This document shows, piece after piece, positions 19,186 through 27,950 of a DNA stretch of 64,000 nt. Below the pieces are notes generated by a model. It was not told the origin of the DNA. It searched no databases and was given only the letters and a program-made list of their open reading frames with translations. The DNA lies in assembly GCF_001854885.1 (NCBI RefSeq), contig NZ_MDDV01000002.1, forward strand, positions 226,338 to 290,337, in the 5' to 3' direction. Position 1 is the first letter of the stretch, and the number at the start of each line of letters is the position of its first letter. The translations under genes were made by a program, and so were the position numbers. Source of the DNA: Ensifer sp. LCM 4579 (lineage in GTDB: Bacteria; Pseudomonadota; Alphaproteobacteria; Rhizobiales; Rhizobiaceae).

Positions 19186-19325
19186 TGGAAACCGTCGAAC
19201 TCAGCGCCGCCCAGAAGAAGTCCCGCCGTAGCCGAAACATGGCTCTAGGCCTGGTTCTGGCCGGACTGGTCGCGCTTTTCTACGTCGTGACGCTGATCAA
19301 GTTCGGCGGCGGCGTGGTCCATTGA
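19185..19325 (+). CDS. coxF: CoxF-like small membrane protein of the cox operon
   Basis: 46 residues, [18 protein letters not shown] followed by one hydrophobic helix (about 19-39) and a short glycine-rich tail. It starts on the A of the ctaB stop codon and ends 10 bases before ctaG. The position and the pattern (basic N-terminus, single helix) fit CoxF, a small protein found at this place in alphaproteobacterial oxidase operons. A role in assembly or stability of the oxidase is inferred from context only. Confidence 0.8.
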   Translation: METVELSAAQKKSRRSRNMALGLVLAGLVALFYVVTLIKFGGGVVH

Positions 19326-19335
19326 GGAGCGGCTC

Positions 19336-19941
19336 ATGACGGATACTCCGCGCAAGGGCCCGAAGGACCGAGCGAATGCCGCCATCGTCGGCGCGTGCCT
19401 CGCCTTTGTCGTCGGCATGGTCGGCATGGCTTACGCGGCTGTACCGCTCTACAACATGTTCTGCCGCGTAACCGGCTATAACGGCACTACGCAGCGGGTC
19501 GAACAGGCCTCCGACGTTATTCTCGACCGGAAGATAAGGGTGACCTTCGATGCCAATGTCGCGCCGGGTCTGCCCTGGGAGTTCAAACCGGTCCAGCGTC
19601 ACGTCGACCTTCGGATCGGCGAGACGGTCCAGATAAATTACCGCGCCAAGAACCTGTCGTCGAAGCCGACCACCGGGCAGGCGACATTCAACGTCACGCC
19701 GATGGAAGCCGGAGCCTATTTCAACAAGCTCGAATGCTTCTGCTTTACCGAGACGACGTTGCAGCCCGGCGAGGAAATGGAAATGCCGGTCGTCTTCTTC
19801 GTCGATCCGGAAATCGTGAAGCCGGTCGAGACGAAAGACGTCAAGACCTTGACGCTGTCCTACACCTTCTACGCGCGCGAGCCGTCCGAGCCCGTCGCGG
19901 CGGTGAAGGCGAAGGAAGCGCAGGATCAGAACAAACTTTGA
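19336..19941 (+). CDS. ctaG: Cytochrome c oxidase assembly protein CtaG (Cox11 family)
   Basis: 201 residues. One N-terminal membrane helix (about 15-37) anchors a periplasmic copper-binding domain. Seen: the [16 protein letters not shown] motif just after the helix and the [13 protein letters not shown] motif whose cysteines bind Cu(I). Cox11 proteins deliver copper to the CuB site of subunit I. Start follows GAGGAG by a few bases. Between coxF and ctaE in the oxidase operon. Confidence 0.95.
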   Translation: MTDTPRKGPKDRANAAIVGACLAFVVGMVGMAYAAVPLYNMFCRVTGYNGTTQRVEQASDVILDRKIRVTFDANVAPGLPWEFKPVQRHVDLRIGETVQINYRAKNLSSKPTTGQATFNVTPMEAGAYFNKLECFCFTETTLQPGEEMEMPVVFFVDPEIVKPVETKDVKTLTLSYTFYAREPSEPVAAVKAKEAQDQNKL

Positions 19942-20003
19942 CATGCGGTCCATTTCGGCTATGCCGGGCGGGCTAAAAGAGAGGACTATCGGGGATTACT
20001 GAC

Positions 20004-20882
20004 ATGGCCGGTGCGCATCAGAAGAATCACGACTATCACATCATCGATCCGAGCCCGTGGCCGCTGCTTGCCTCCATTGGCGCCTTCATCCTGGCTTTGG
20101 GCGGCATCGGCTACATGCGCTATCTTTCCGGCGGCTCTTTCAAGATCTTTGGACTGGAGCTTGCCAATCCGTGGATATTCCTGATCGGCCTCGCCATCAT
20201 TCTATACACCATGTTCGGCTGGTGGTCGGACACGATCAAGGAAGGGCGTGAGGGGCACCACACCCGCGTCGTCTCGCTGCATCTGCGTTACGGCATGATC
20301 ATGTTCATCGCTTCGGAAGTGATGTTCTTCGCCGCCTGGTTCTGGGCCTTCTTCGATGCGAGCCTTTTCCCGGGCGAAGCGATTCAGGCGGCGCGCGCGC
20401 AGTATACCGGAGGGGTCTGGCCGCCGCAGGGCATCGAGGTTCTCGATCCCTGGCACCTGCCGCTCTACAATACGGTCATCCTGCTGCTGTCCGGCACGAC
20501 CGTGACATGGGCTCATCATGCTCTGCTGCACAACGACCGCAAGGGCCTCATCTACGGCCTGGTCTTGACGGTACTGCTTGGCGTGCTCTTCTCCTTCGTG
20601 CAGGGTTACGAATACGCCCATGCGCCGTTCGCCTTCAAGGACTCGATCTATGGCGCAACCTTCTTCATGGCGACCGGCTTCCACGGTTTCCACGTCCTAG
20701 TCGGCACGATCTTCCTGCTGGTCTGCCTGTTCCGCGCCCTTGCGGGCGGCTTTACTCCGCAGCATCACTTCGGCTTCGAGGCTGCCGCCTGGTACTGGCA
20801 TTTCGTTGACGTGGTTTGGCTGTTCCTCTTCTTCTCCATTTACATCTGGGGTGGCTGGGGCGCGCCGATCGCTCACGGCTAA
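20004..20882 (+). CDS. ctaE: Cytochrome c oxidase subunit III
   Basis: 292 residues with seven predicted helices. Typical features are HDYHIIDPSPWPLLAS at the N-terminus, the FIASEVMFFAAWFWAFFDASL segment with the conserved membrane glutamate, TWAHHALLHNDRKG and FHVLVGTIFL, and the C-terminal WYWHFVDVVWLFLF. Subunit III stabilises the core and binds lipid. It completes the structural set of the aa3 oxidase after coxB and coxA. Confidence 0.96.
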   Translation: MAGAHQKNHDYHIIDPSPWPLLASIGAFILALGGIGYMRYLSGGSFKIFGLELANPWIFLIGLAIILYTMFGWWSDTIKEGREGHHTRVVSLHLRYGMIMFIASEVMFFAAWFWAFFDASLFPGEAIQAARAQYTGGVWPPQGIEVLDPWHLPLYNTVILLLSGTTVTWAHHALLHNDRKGLIYGLVLTVLLGVLFSFVQGYEYAHAPFAFKDSIYGATFFMATGFHGFHVLVGTIFLLVCLFRALAGGFTPQHHFGFEAAAWYWHFVDVVWLFLFFSIYIWGGWGAPIAHG

Positions 20883-20954
20883 GACGGATCTCTCGTGATG
20901 ATGACGGGCGGTTGCGGCAACGCAGCCGCCCTTTCTGCTCGACAGCGATTGTGA

Positions 20955-21262
20955 CGATGCGGACTATCCGACTATGGCTTCGTCGCCGTCGCGTCGCCAT
21001 TCTTATCAAGGCTTTCGTCGCACGCTGTGGAAACGGCGAAGAGGGTCTGGAGCCGCCCGGCCGGAACACGGAGGCTGCCGTCGCAAGCGGCGTCGATCCG
21101 GGGACAGACCAGGGTCATCGGCCAACCGGATTGCTTCGGCTGGCTGGCGCTTTTGACGCAGATGTTCGATTGGACGGCGGGCTGTATAGCCGTTACCGTT
21201 ACAAAGGTGAACGAGATCGGCGATATGCTTTCCGACAATCCGGCGAATGAGATCAATCGATG
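20955..21262 (+). pseudogene. Remnant of a YkuD L,D-transpeptidase, frameshifted
   Basis: Between ctaE and the DUF983 gene two plus frames together match the end of an ErfK/YkuD L,D-transpeptidase. One frame reads ..AAVASGVDPGTD then GH, corresponding to the usual ..AGVDPGGD-HG region. After a shift of frame near 21115 another reads GQPDCFGWLALLTQMFDWTAGCIAVTVTKVNEI, corresponding to the family HGQPN..GWL..DWTxGCIAVTxAEIDEI with its catalytic cysteine. The N-terminal two thirds cannot be recognised. I infer a decayed gene; it may be intact in relatives. The last codons overlap the start of the next gene. Confidence 0.6.
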
Positions 21263-21643
21263 AATGACGACAAGGCCCTCTTTCCGCCGGTGGACCCGGT
21301 CATCACCGGTATCAAGGGACTTTGCCCGCGCTGCGGCCAGGGGCGCCTTTTCGACGGCTTCCTGAAGGTTCGGCCGTCATGCACCGCTTGCGATCTCGAC
21401 TACCGTTTCGCGGATGCGGGAGACGGCCCCGTGGTCTTCGTCATCCTGATCGTCGGCTTCCTTGTCGTCGGGGCCGCGCTCTGGATGGAGGTGAACGTCA
21501 ATCCGCCCTTGTGGCTGCACTTCCTGCTTTGGGTCCCGCTGGCGACGGTCTTGAGCCTGGCGCTCACGCGGATACTCAAAGGCGTGCTGATCAATCTCCA
21601 ATACCGCAACAATGCACGTCCGGGTGAGATCGATCGTGGCTGA
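21260..21643 (+). CDS. DUF983 membrane protein of the cox operon
   Basis: 127 residues. The N-terminus carries two zinc-ribbon-like pairs, CPRCGQGRLF (22-31) and CTACDLDY (about 41-48), followed by two membrane helices (about 58-78 and 82-104). DUF983 proteins regularly sit next to ctaG/ctaE and surf1 in alphaproteobacteria, so a part in oxidase assembly is likely but unproven. The end overlaps the start of surf1 by a few bases, which shows co-transcription. Confidence 0.85.
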   Translation: MNDDKALFPPVDPVITGIKGLCPRCGQGRLFDGFLKVRPSCTACDLDYRFADAGDGPVVFVILIVGFLVVGAALWMEVNVNPPLWLHFLLWVPLATVLSLALTRILKGVLINLQYRNNARPGEIDRG

Positions 21644-22397
21644 CGCGCGCAAGCCCGCGCCGGGCAGCCGTCTTCGGCTCCTTGCAGCCCTTGTTCTCAC
21701 TGGTCTCGCCTTCGCCGTCCTGATCGGGCTCGGTACCTGGCAGATGCAGCGGCTGGAGTGGAAGGAGGGGCTGATCGCCGCGATTGCCGAACGGCGGGCT
21801 GCGCGGCCCTTGTCGCTCGGCGAAATCGAGGCCATGGCAGAGGAAGGCACCGATATCGACTACCGCGCCGTGAGTGTTACGGGGGTCTTCGACCATGGCA
21901 GGGAGCGCCATTTCTTCGCCACCCATCAAGGTCGTACCGGCTACCACGTCTTCACGCCGCTGATGTTGGGGGACGGTCGCGCGCTGTTCGTCAATCGCGG
22001 TTTCGTGCCCTTCGAGAAAAAAGACGCTTCGACCCGTTCGGAGGGCCAGCTTTCCGGAACCGTGACCATCACCGGCCTGGCACGGCCGAAGCTCGCCGAG
22101 AAGCCGTCTTCGCTCGTGCCCGACAACGACATCGCTAAGAACATCTTCTATTGGAAGGACCTCGACGCGATGGCGGCGTCTGCGGGCATCACCGCCGATC
22201 ACGTCCTGCCTTTCTTCGTCGACGTGGACGCGTCGCAGAATCCGGGCGGCCTGCCGATCGGCGGCGTAACGCAATTCGACCTGCCGAACAATCATCTGCA
22301 ATATGCGCTCACCTGGTACGGCCTTGCCGCGGCGCTCGTCGGCGTCACGGGAGCCTTTCTCTACCGGCGGAAGCGAGGTGGGCGTCTGGAGCATTGA
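21636..22397 (+). CDS. surf1: SURF1 family oxidase assembly protein
   Basis: About 253 residues with one membrane helix at each end (LAALVLTGLAFAVLIGLGTWQ near the start and ALTWYGLAAALVGVTGAFLYRR at the end) and a periplasmic domain between, the SURF1 layout. Diagnostic pieces are GTWQMQRLEWKEGLIA, the GRTGYHVFTPL segment, VNRGFVP and NNHLQYALTWYGLA. Surf1 helps insert heme a into subunit I. GTG at 21636 is preceded by GGTGAG and overlaps the DUF983 stop; ATG at 21612 has no ribosome site but cannot be ruled out. Confidence 0.9.
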   Translation: MADARKPAPGSRLRLLAALVLTGLAFAVLIGLGTWQMQRLEWKEGLIAAIAERRAARPLSLGEIEAMAEEGTDIDYRAVSVTGVFDHGRERHFFATHQGRTGYHVFTPLMLGDGRALFVNRGFVPFEKKDASTRSEGQLSGTVTITGLARPKLAEKPSSLVPDNDIAKNIFYWKDLDAMAASAGITADHVLPFFVDVDASQNPGGLPIGGVTQFDLPNNHLQYALTWYGLAAALVGVTGAFLYRRKRGGRLEH

Positions 22398-22623
22398 AAT
22401 TGCAGGCGCTACTCTGGACGAAACCCCAGGGCAGGGCGGTCTCGCGGACGACGCCGGAACGGTCGAGGTGAACCGTTTTTCGCCTTCAAGCTGGAGGTCT
22501 TCTTTCTTGTGTGTGCGGCCGTTGCCGCTATATATGGCGCATGGCCGGTCAAGCCCCGCATCTTTCTCGTGGGGTGGACCGGCGATGCTTGCGCTCCTGT
22601 TCCTTCCACCGGCGTCCTGATCC

Positions 22624-23634
22624 ATGGCCTCATCCACGGCAGCAAAATCCCCGATCACCATTCGTCTCTGCGGACCGCGCGGCTTCTGCGCCGGTGTCGA
22701 CCGGGCGATCCAGATCGTCGTGCTAGCGCTCAAGGAATTCGGTGCCCCAGTCTATGTTCGGCACGAGATCGTACACAATCGCTATGTCGTCGAGGGGCTC
22801 GAAGCCAAGGGTGCGATTTTCGTCGAAGAGCTTGACGAGATCCCGCCGGAACATCGTAAGCAGCCGGTCGTCTTCTCCGCCCATGGGGTGCCGAAATCGG
22901 TGCCGGCCGAAGCCGACCTGCGCAACCTCTTTTATCTCGATGCCACCTGCCCGCTGGTCTCGAAGGTGCACAAGCAGGCGATGCGCCACCATCGTCAGGG
23001 GCGGCACGTCGTGCTGATCGGGCACGCCGGTCATCCCGAAGTCATCGGCACCATGGGGCAATTGCCGGAAGGCGCCGTCTCCCTTGTCGAGACGGTAGAA
23101 GATGCGGAAGCCTATGAGCCGTCGGACCCGGACAATCTAGGCTTTGTCACGCAGACGACGCTCTCGGTCGACGATACCGCCGGGGTGATCAAGCGACTGA
23201 CTGAGCGCTTCCCGAGACTGACGGCACCGGCCGCCGATTCGATCTGCTATGCCACGACGAACCGCCAGGAGGCCGTCAAGCAGGCGGCGCCCGGCTGCGA
23301 CCTGTTCCTGATTGTCGGTGCGCCGAATTCGTCGAATTCCAAGCGCCTCGTCGAAGTGGCGTTGAGAGCGGGGGCGAGGCAAGCCGTCCTCGTTCAGCGC
23401 GCCGCGGAAATCGACTGGGACCGGCTCGGTGAGATCTCCACGGTTGGTCTGTCGGCCGGTGCCTCGGCGCCGGAAGTGATCGTCAACGAGATCATCGAAG
23501 CGTTCCGCGCGCGCTATGACGCGACGGTCGAGCTCGCCGATACGGTCGAGGAACACGAGAACTTCCTCGTCAACCGCGAACTGCGCCATGTCGAACTGAC
23601 GGCCGCGGACATGGCCTTCGTCAATGGCGAGTGA
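22624..23634 (+). CDS. ispH: 4-hydroxy-3-methylbut-2-enyl diphosphate reductase
   Basis: 336 residues. Last enzyme of the MEP isoprenoid pathway, giving IPP and DMAPP with an iron-sulfur cluster. The three cluster cysteines are visible in [13 protein letters not shown] (about 18-30), [13 protein letters not shown] (about 104) and [11 protein letters not shown] (about 203), together with the HGVP and GHAGHPEV segments. About 225 non-coding bases separate it from surf1. It leads into thrB and rnhA on the same strand. Confidence 0.95.
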   Translation: MASSTAAKSPITIRLCGPRGFCAGVDRAIQIVVLALKEFGAPVYVRHEIVHNRYVVEGLEAKGAIFVEELDEIPPEHRKQPVVFSAHGVPKSVPAEADLRNLFYLDATCPLVSKVHKQAMRHHRQGRHVVLIGHAGHPEVIGTMGQLPEGAVSLVETVEDAEAYEPSDPDNLGFVTQTTLSVDDTAGVIKRLTERFPRLTAPAADSICYATTNRQEAVKQAAPGCDLFLIVGAPNSSNSKRLVEVALRAGARQAVLVQRAAEIDWDRLGEISTVGLSAGASAPEVIVNEIIEAFRARYDATVELADTVEEHENFLVNRELRHVELTAADMAFVNGE

Positions 23635-23683
23635 ACCGGTGGGACGAACCCTTCTAATGTGCATCGCTGGAAAGTAGCAAGCC

Positions 23684-24664
23684 TTGGCAGTTTACACCGA
23701 TATCGCGGAAGACGACTTGACCTGCTTCCTTGCGGCCTACGACGTGGGCTCGCTGACCTCCTACAAAGGCATTGCCGAGGGGGTGGAGAACTCGAACTTT
23801 CTCCTTCACACCACCAAGGGCTCCTTTATTCTCACGCTCTATGAAAAGCGGGTGAATGCGGACGACCTTCCGTTTTTTCTGGGGCTGATGCACCATCTTG
23901 CGGAGCGGGGGCTTTCCTGCCCGCTTCCCCTGCCGCGCACCGATGGCGCACTCCTGGGGACGCTATCCGGCCGGCCAGCCGCCGTGATTTCCTTTCTCGA
24001 AGGCATGTGGCTCAGAAAGCCCGAGGCGCAGCATTGCCGAGAAGTGGGGCGTGCGCTGGCCGCGATGCACAAGGCCGGAGAGGGATTCCCATTGGAGCGC
24101 GCAAACGCGCTGTCCGTGGAAGGTTGGCGCCCGCTTTGGCAGAATTCCGAGGCGCGTGCCGACGAGGTGCAAGCCGGATTGCGGGAGGAAATCGCGGCGG
24201 AGCTCGCCTATCTCGAAGAGCACTGGCCGAAGCGTCTGCCGGAGGGCGTGATTCACGCGGACCTCTTCCCCGATAATGTCTTCTTTCTCGGAGACCGTCT
24301 TTCAGGCCTCATCGACTTCTACTTCGCCTGCAATGACTTTCTCGCCTACGACATCGCGGTCTGCCTGAACTCCTGGTGTTTCGAGAAGGACGGATCCTAC
24401 AACATCACCAAGGGGATGGCGCTGCTTTCGGGTTACGAGAGCGTGCGCAAACTCATGACGGAAGAGCTTGTTGCGCTGCCGCTGCTCGCACGCGGCGCGG
24501 CACTGCGCTTCTTCCTGACGCGGCTCTATGACTGGCTGACGACGCCAACTGGCGCGCTGGTTGTCAAGAAGGATCCGCTTGAATATCTGACGAAGCTCCG
24601 CTTCCACCGCGCCGTGGTCTCGAGCGCCGAATACGGCTTGAGACGCGAAGGGGCCTCGGCATGA
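23684..24664 (+). CDS. thrB: Homoserine kinase (APH-fold, ThrB type II)
   Basis: 326 residues, starting at TTG. It phosphorylates homoserine for threonine synthesis. It belongs to the aminoglycoside-phosphotransferase fold family used by alphaproteobacteria and pseudomonads rather than the GHMP family of E. coli. Seen: [22 protein letters not shown] (nucleotide-binding strands), [13 protein letters not shown] (catalytic Brenner motif) and [17 protein letters not shown] (metal-binding Asp). Its TGA overlaps the rnhA start (ATGA). The partner gene thrC lies about 9 kb downstream on the other strand. Confidence 0.92.
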   Translation: MAVYTDIAEDDLTCFLAAYDVGSLTSYKGIAEGVENSNFLLHTTKGSFILTLYEKRVNADDLPFFLGLMHHLAERGLSCPLPLPRTDGALLGTLSGRPAAVISFLEGMWLRKPEAQHCREVGRALAAMHKAGEGFPLERANALSVEGWRPLWQNSEARADEVQAGLREEIAAELAYLEEHWPKRLPEGVIHADLFPDNVFFLGDRLSGLIDFYFACNDFLAYDIAVCLNSWCFEKDGSYNITKGMALLSGYESVRKLMTEELVALPLLARGAALRFFLTRLYDWLTTPTGALVVKKDPLEYLTKLRFHRAVVSSAEYGLRREGASA

Positions 24665-25140
24665 AGCACGTCGATATTTTCACCGACGGCGCCTGTTCGG
24701 GAAATCCCGGCCCGGGCGGGTGGGGCGCGATCTTGCGGTATGGCGAAGTTGAAAAGGAGATGTCCGGCGGCGCGGCCGAGACGACCAATAACCGCATGGA
24801 ATTGATGGCGGCGATTTCGGCGCTGAATGCCCTTAAGCAGCCCTGCGAAGTCGACCTTCACACCGATAGCAAATATGTGATGGACGGCATCTCCAAATGG
24901 ATCCACGGCTGGAAGCGCAATGGTTGGAAGACCGGCGACAGGAAGCCGGTGAAAAACGGCGAGCTGTGGCAGGCGCTCGACGAAGCGAGGGGCCGCCATC
25001 AGGTGACCTGGCACTGGGTCAAGGGCCATGCCGGACACCCGGAGAACGAACGCGCCGACGAACTGGCGCGCATGGGCATGGAGCCGTTCAAGAAAACGCG
25101 GCGCTCCGATGCGATGCCGTCGGACAACTCGGGCTACTGA
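24661..25140 (+). CDS. rnhA: Ribonuclease HI
   Basis: 159 residues. Cleaves RNA in RNA-DNA hybrids. The DEDD active-site residues can be seen: D9 in [18 protein letters not shown]47 in NNRMELMAA, the aspartate of [12 protein letters not shown], and the late aspartate in NERADELAR, with the [13 protein letters not shown] loop before it. The start overlaps the thrB stop, so translation is coupled. A short CCCTCTCC hairpin about 60 bases downstream may end the transcript. Confidence 0.96.
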   Translation: MKHVDIFTDGACSGNPGPGGWGAILRYGEVEKEMSGGAAETTNNRMELMAAISALNALKQPCEVDLHTDSKYVMDGISKWIHGWKRNGWKTGDRKPVKNGELWQALDEARGRHQVTWHWVKGHAGHPENERADELARMGMEPFKKTRRSDAMPSDNSGY

Positions 25141-25199
25141 CCCGCCGAAGCCAGGCCGCAAAACACGAAATACCAGTCGGAATTTGCCTTTGCCCCAAG

Positions 25200-25224
25200 C
25201 CCTCTCCCACAGGCGCGGAGAGGG
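25200..25224. terminator. CCCTCTCC hairpin after rnhA
   Basis: Perfect 8-base stem, CCCTCTCC at 25200-25207 and GGAGAGGG at 25217-25224, with loop CACAGGCGC. A near-identical hairpin with loop ACAGGCG occurs at 35404-35430. There is no U-tract, so it may be a repeated palindrome rather than a classical terminator. Confidence 0.5.
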
Positions 25225-25354
25225 ATCGTGACTTGCCGCGCGTCCCTTTGAAAGTGCCGGTCCACCCTCCGCAGTTGCTGCGGAGGACGGGCAGGCGGAT
25301 CAACGGCAGCTCTTATGAATGGCAGCTTTGCGTATCGGAAGACGCCACATTCGT

Positions 25355-25849
25355 TCACGGAGCGTCGAGTTGCTCCAGCATTGTGGCGGCCCCGGAAACG
25401 ATTGCCTGACTGGGGGCATCCTCGACATTGAGGTTCTTGACGACGCCATCCTCCACAAGCATCGAGTAGCGCTTGGAGCGAATGCCGAGCGTGCCGGCGG
25501 AAAGGTCGATCTCCATGCCGAGCGCCTTGGTGAAGGCGGCGTTCCAGTCGGACAGGAAATGGATCTTGCCCATGCCGCCGGTCGCCGTTGCCCAGGCGCC
25601 CATCACATGCAGGTCGTTGACCGACACAACGGCGATGTCGTCGACGCCACGGGCGAGGATCGCGTCGCGGTGCTCAAGGTAGCCAGGGAGATGGTTGAGC
25701 GAGCACGTCGGCGTGAAGGCGCCCGGAACGGCAAAAAGAACGACGCGCTTACCCCTGAACAGATCGTCGGTGGTCACCTCCACCGGGCCGTCCGCGGTCT
25801 TTTCCTTGAAGGTTGCGGTGGGCAGTTTGTCTCCGACGGCGATGGTCAC
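25355..25849 (-). CDS. Peroxiredoxin (Prx5/AhpE-like, glutaredoxin-dependent type)
   Basis: 164 residues. The peroxidatic cysteine is C49 in VPGAFTPTCSLNHLPGY, the PxxxTxxC motif. It reduces hydrogen peroxide and alkyl hydroperoxides. Length and the LGIRSKRYSMLVEDGVV segment fit the Prx5 group, which is reduced by glutathione/glutaredoxin or thioredoxin. No second conserved cysteine is seen, so a 1-Cys mechanism is likely. Stands alone; a RIME1 element lies upstream of its start. Confidence 0.9.
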   Translation of the reverse strand: MTIAVGDKLPTATFKEKTADGPVEVTTDDLFRGKRVVLFAVPGAFTPTCSLNHLPGYLEHRDAILARGVDDIAVVSVNDLHVMGAWATATGGMGKIHFLSDWNAAFTKALGMEIDLSAGTLGIRSKRYSMLVEDGVVKNLNVEDAPSQAIVSGAATMLEQLDAP

Positions 25850-25894
25850 GGTTCTCTCCTCGTTTGGTGTCGCCTCGGGCAGGGCACGCGGGGA

Positions 25895-25989
25895 CTACAG
25901 CGCTGCGCGTCTTTTAGACGCGCAAAGGTCGCTGTAGCACTTTGAATTGCTGCATGTCTCCTTTAATCGAGGTCGATCAAAGGAGACAG
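25895..25989 (+). repeat. RIME1 element
   Basis: Both palindromes are present: left CTACAGCGCTGCGCG..GACGCGCAAAGG, spacer GCACTTTGAATTGCTGCATG and right centred on ATCGAGGTCGAT. It ends early at GGAGACAGTG, so the last ten or so bases of the full element are missing. It lies 45 bases upstream of the peroxiredoxin start. Confidence 0.8.
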
Positions 25990-26122
25990 TGAATGCGCGC
26001 CACCCGAAACTGTGCGGCGGTTTTGGGGCAACGATATGCTCACGACGCCGACCTACAGGCATTTTGCTGCCAGGTGGAATCACCTGAAATCGCACGGCTC
26101 GCTCCTTTGCTTGGGGACCGCC

Positions 26123-26971
26123 TCAGTCAAGGGCAAGGGTCGATTCCATGCTGCGACCGCCGGCGCGGACCGTGAGCGTGATCGCCTTACCGGCGAGATC
26201 ACGGTCCTTGGCAAAGCGCTTCACCGGGACCTCCACGTGGCGAATGATGCCTGAACTGCCAGCGATGTTCGGCTGACCGAAGTAGAACCCGGGGGGACCC
26301 GCGAGAAAGAGATCGGGGTCACCGCTAACTGCCTCTTCCGGCAGCCGGAGATCGAAGCGGATCAGCTCCGCCCTCGCGTCGAACTGCGCCCCGTCCACGC
26401 GGAAATCCTCAGAGGGCGGCTCAGGCAGCATCGTCAGCGCCTTTTCGATACGGGCACCGTCGAGGGGGTTGTCGAACTCCCCGCTCTTGACCGTGAGTTC
26501 CAGGGTTCCCTGGACCGGGATACAGATATTCTCGCACACGCCGAGGAAGATGGATGCCCGGATCCTCACGTCCTTTCGATCGCCTCGGCGTTTCAGCTGC
26601 AGCGGAAATGCGACGGGCGCATCGTAGGCAGCATAGCGATCAGCTCCTTCACCGAACGACTTCGGCGCTGGAAAGCGCATCGCCTCGAGCACGGCGTCTC
26701 CTCCCTGATCAAGCGTGATCTGCGGTGGGATTCCGCTTGCGCCGGGCTCGCGCCAATAGGTCTTCCAGCCGGGCTCGAGTTTGATCTCCAGGATGGCGGG
26801 AATGGAGCCGTCCGGCTCGGGCTGCAAGGCGACCAGGCGGATCGCTCCGCCCTCAGCCCTGATCCATTCGCTCGAGGCGGCGTGAGAACCTCCCGCCAGC
26901 AAAGACGTAAGAGCCAGGGTTGCCGCCGCAATCTGTCGGCGCATTTTGACGCGTGTCGTGCGTTTGCTCAT
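26123..26971 (-). CDS. Exported protein with DsbD N-terminal (alpha) domain only
   Basis: 282 residues. A basic N-terminus and hydrophobic stretch (QIAAATLALTSLLAGGSHA) form a signal peptide. The mature part resembles the thiol-exchanging DsbD alpha domain: EPGWKTYWREPGASGIPP (about 67-83), a conserved AYDAPVAFPL piece and a cysteine pair C146 and C150 in LGVCENICIPV. The eight-helix membrane part and the C-terminal thioredoxin domain of DsbD are absent, so an independent partner must supply electrons. GTPs and metal sites are not seen. The start at 26944 is possible. Confidence 0.75.
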   Translation of the reverse strand: MSKRTTRVKMRRQIAAATLALTSLLAGGSHAASSEWIRAEGGAIRLVALQPEPDGSIPAILEIKLEPGWKTYWREPGASGIPPQITLDQGGDAVLEAMRFPAPKSFGEGADRYAAYDAPVAFPLQLKRRGDRKDVRIRASIFLGVCENICIPVQGTLELTVKSGEFDNPLDGARIEKALTMLPEPPSEDFRVDGAQFDARAELIRFDLRLPEEAVSGDPDLFLAGPPGFYFGQPNIAGSSGIIRHVEVPVKRFAKDRDLAGKAITLTVRAGGRSMESTLALD

Positions 26972-27211
26972 GAGCGTAGCAGTAGCGCCTTTCTCGCCTG
27001 CGCTCCAGCGGCGCCAGCGCGCGTGACCGATCATAATTGCTTGAACGCCCGCACATCTTCTTGCGTGTCGGTCGACGGCCGCTGCGAAAAGGCGCGAATT
27101 CGAGTTGGCTTGGCCGAAATGCGCAGGGCTAACCGTCGTACGTGCATATTTCGGCGGCCGCCACGTAGAGACGCTTTTCATTTCGTGGCGAATTGATAGG
27201 CTATCTTCATT

Positions 27212-27817
27212 ATGGCGACGAAGGTATTGGGCAACACGCGCGAACGCGGATTCCTTGACGGTCAATTCCTGATCGCCATGCCCGGCATGTTCGACTCCAA
27301 TTTTGCCCGCACGGTCATCTTCGTCTGCGCCCATTCCGAGGACGGGGCGATGGGTTTCGTTCTGAATCGGCCGCAACGCCTGACCTTCCCGGACGTTCTG
27401 CTGCACCTGCAGCTTCTCGATCCGGACGAAGCCATCCGGCTTCCCACGGCGGCGCGCGAATTCCAGATCCAAGCCGGCGGTCCCGTGGAGACGGGGCGCG
27501 GCTTCGTGCTGCACTCGGATGATTATTTGAGCGATTCTAGCATTCCCGTCAGCGACGACATTTGCCTGACGGCGACCCTCGACATCGTCAAGGCGATTTC
27601 CCGTGGTGAAGGGCCTCTCAGGGCGACCATGCTGCTCGGCTATGCCGGCTGGGGCCCCGGGCAGCTCGAAAACGAAATCACCCAAAATGGATGGCTCACC
27701 TGCCCTGCGCGCGAAGAACTCATCTTCAGCCGCGACCTGGAAGAAAAATACGACAAGGCGCTTGCGCTGATGGGCATTTCTCCCGCCATGCTCTCGCCGG
27801 ACGCGGGTCACGCCTGA
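27212..27817 (+). CDS. YqgE/AlgH family protein (UPF0301)
   Basis: 201 residues, full length for UPF0301. Characteristic segments are [25 protein letters not shown] (about 13-37), [14 protein letters not shown], the [13 protein letters not shown] piece and [14 protein letters not shown]. The family is widespread and named for a Pseudomonas alginate regulator, but its biochemical role is not settled. The gene diverges from the DsbD-like gene and converges with the GGDEF/EAL gene across a palindromic repeat. Confidence 0.9.
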   Translation: MATKVLGNTRERGFLDGQFLIAMPGMFDSNFARTVIFVCAHSEDGAMGFVLNRPQRLTFPDVLLHLQLLDPDEAIRLPTAAREFQIQAGGPVETGRGFVLHSDDYLSDSSIPVSDDICLTATLDIVKAISRGEGPLRATMLLGYAGWGPGQLENEITQNGWLTCPAREELIFSRDLEEKYDKALALMGISPAMLSPDAGHA

Positions 27818-27837
27818 TCAGGGCGCCCCCTCCCTCT

Positions 27838-27947
27838 CAACCTGTACCGAAATTGACCGATTGCGCCGGAGGCCGCAAGCGCCCGGTCGTTCGGGTGGGC
27901 CGTCTGCCGGCCGGTCCCACGCAAGCGGTCAATTTCGGTACAGGTTG
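27838..27947. repeat. 110-bp unit with 28-bp inverted ends
   Basis: The first 28 bases (27838-27865) and the last 28 (27920-27947) are inverted copies with one mismatch; the ends begin CAACCTGTACCGAAATTGAC. The 54 bases between are very GC-rich and themselves contain GCCGGCCGG. The unit fills almost the whole gap between two convergent genes, so it can act as a strong bidirectional hairpin. Structure is seen; a MITE-like or REP-like nature is inferred. Confidence 0.85.
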
Positions 27948-27950
27948 GTA

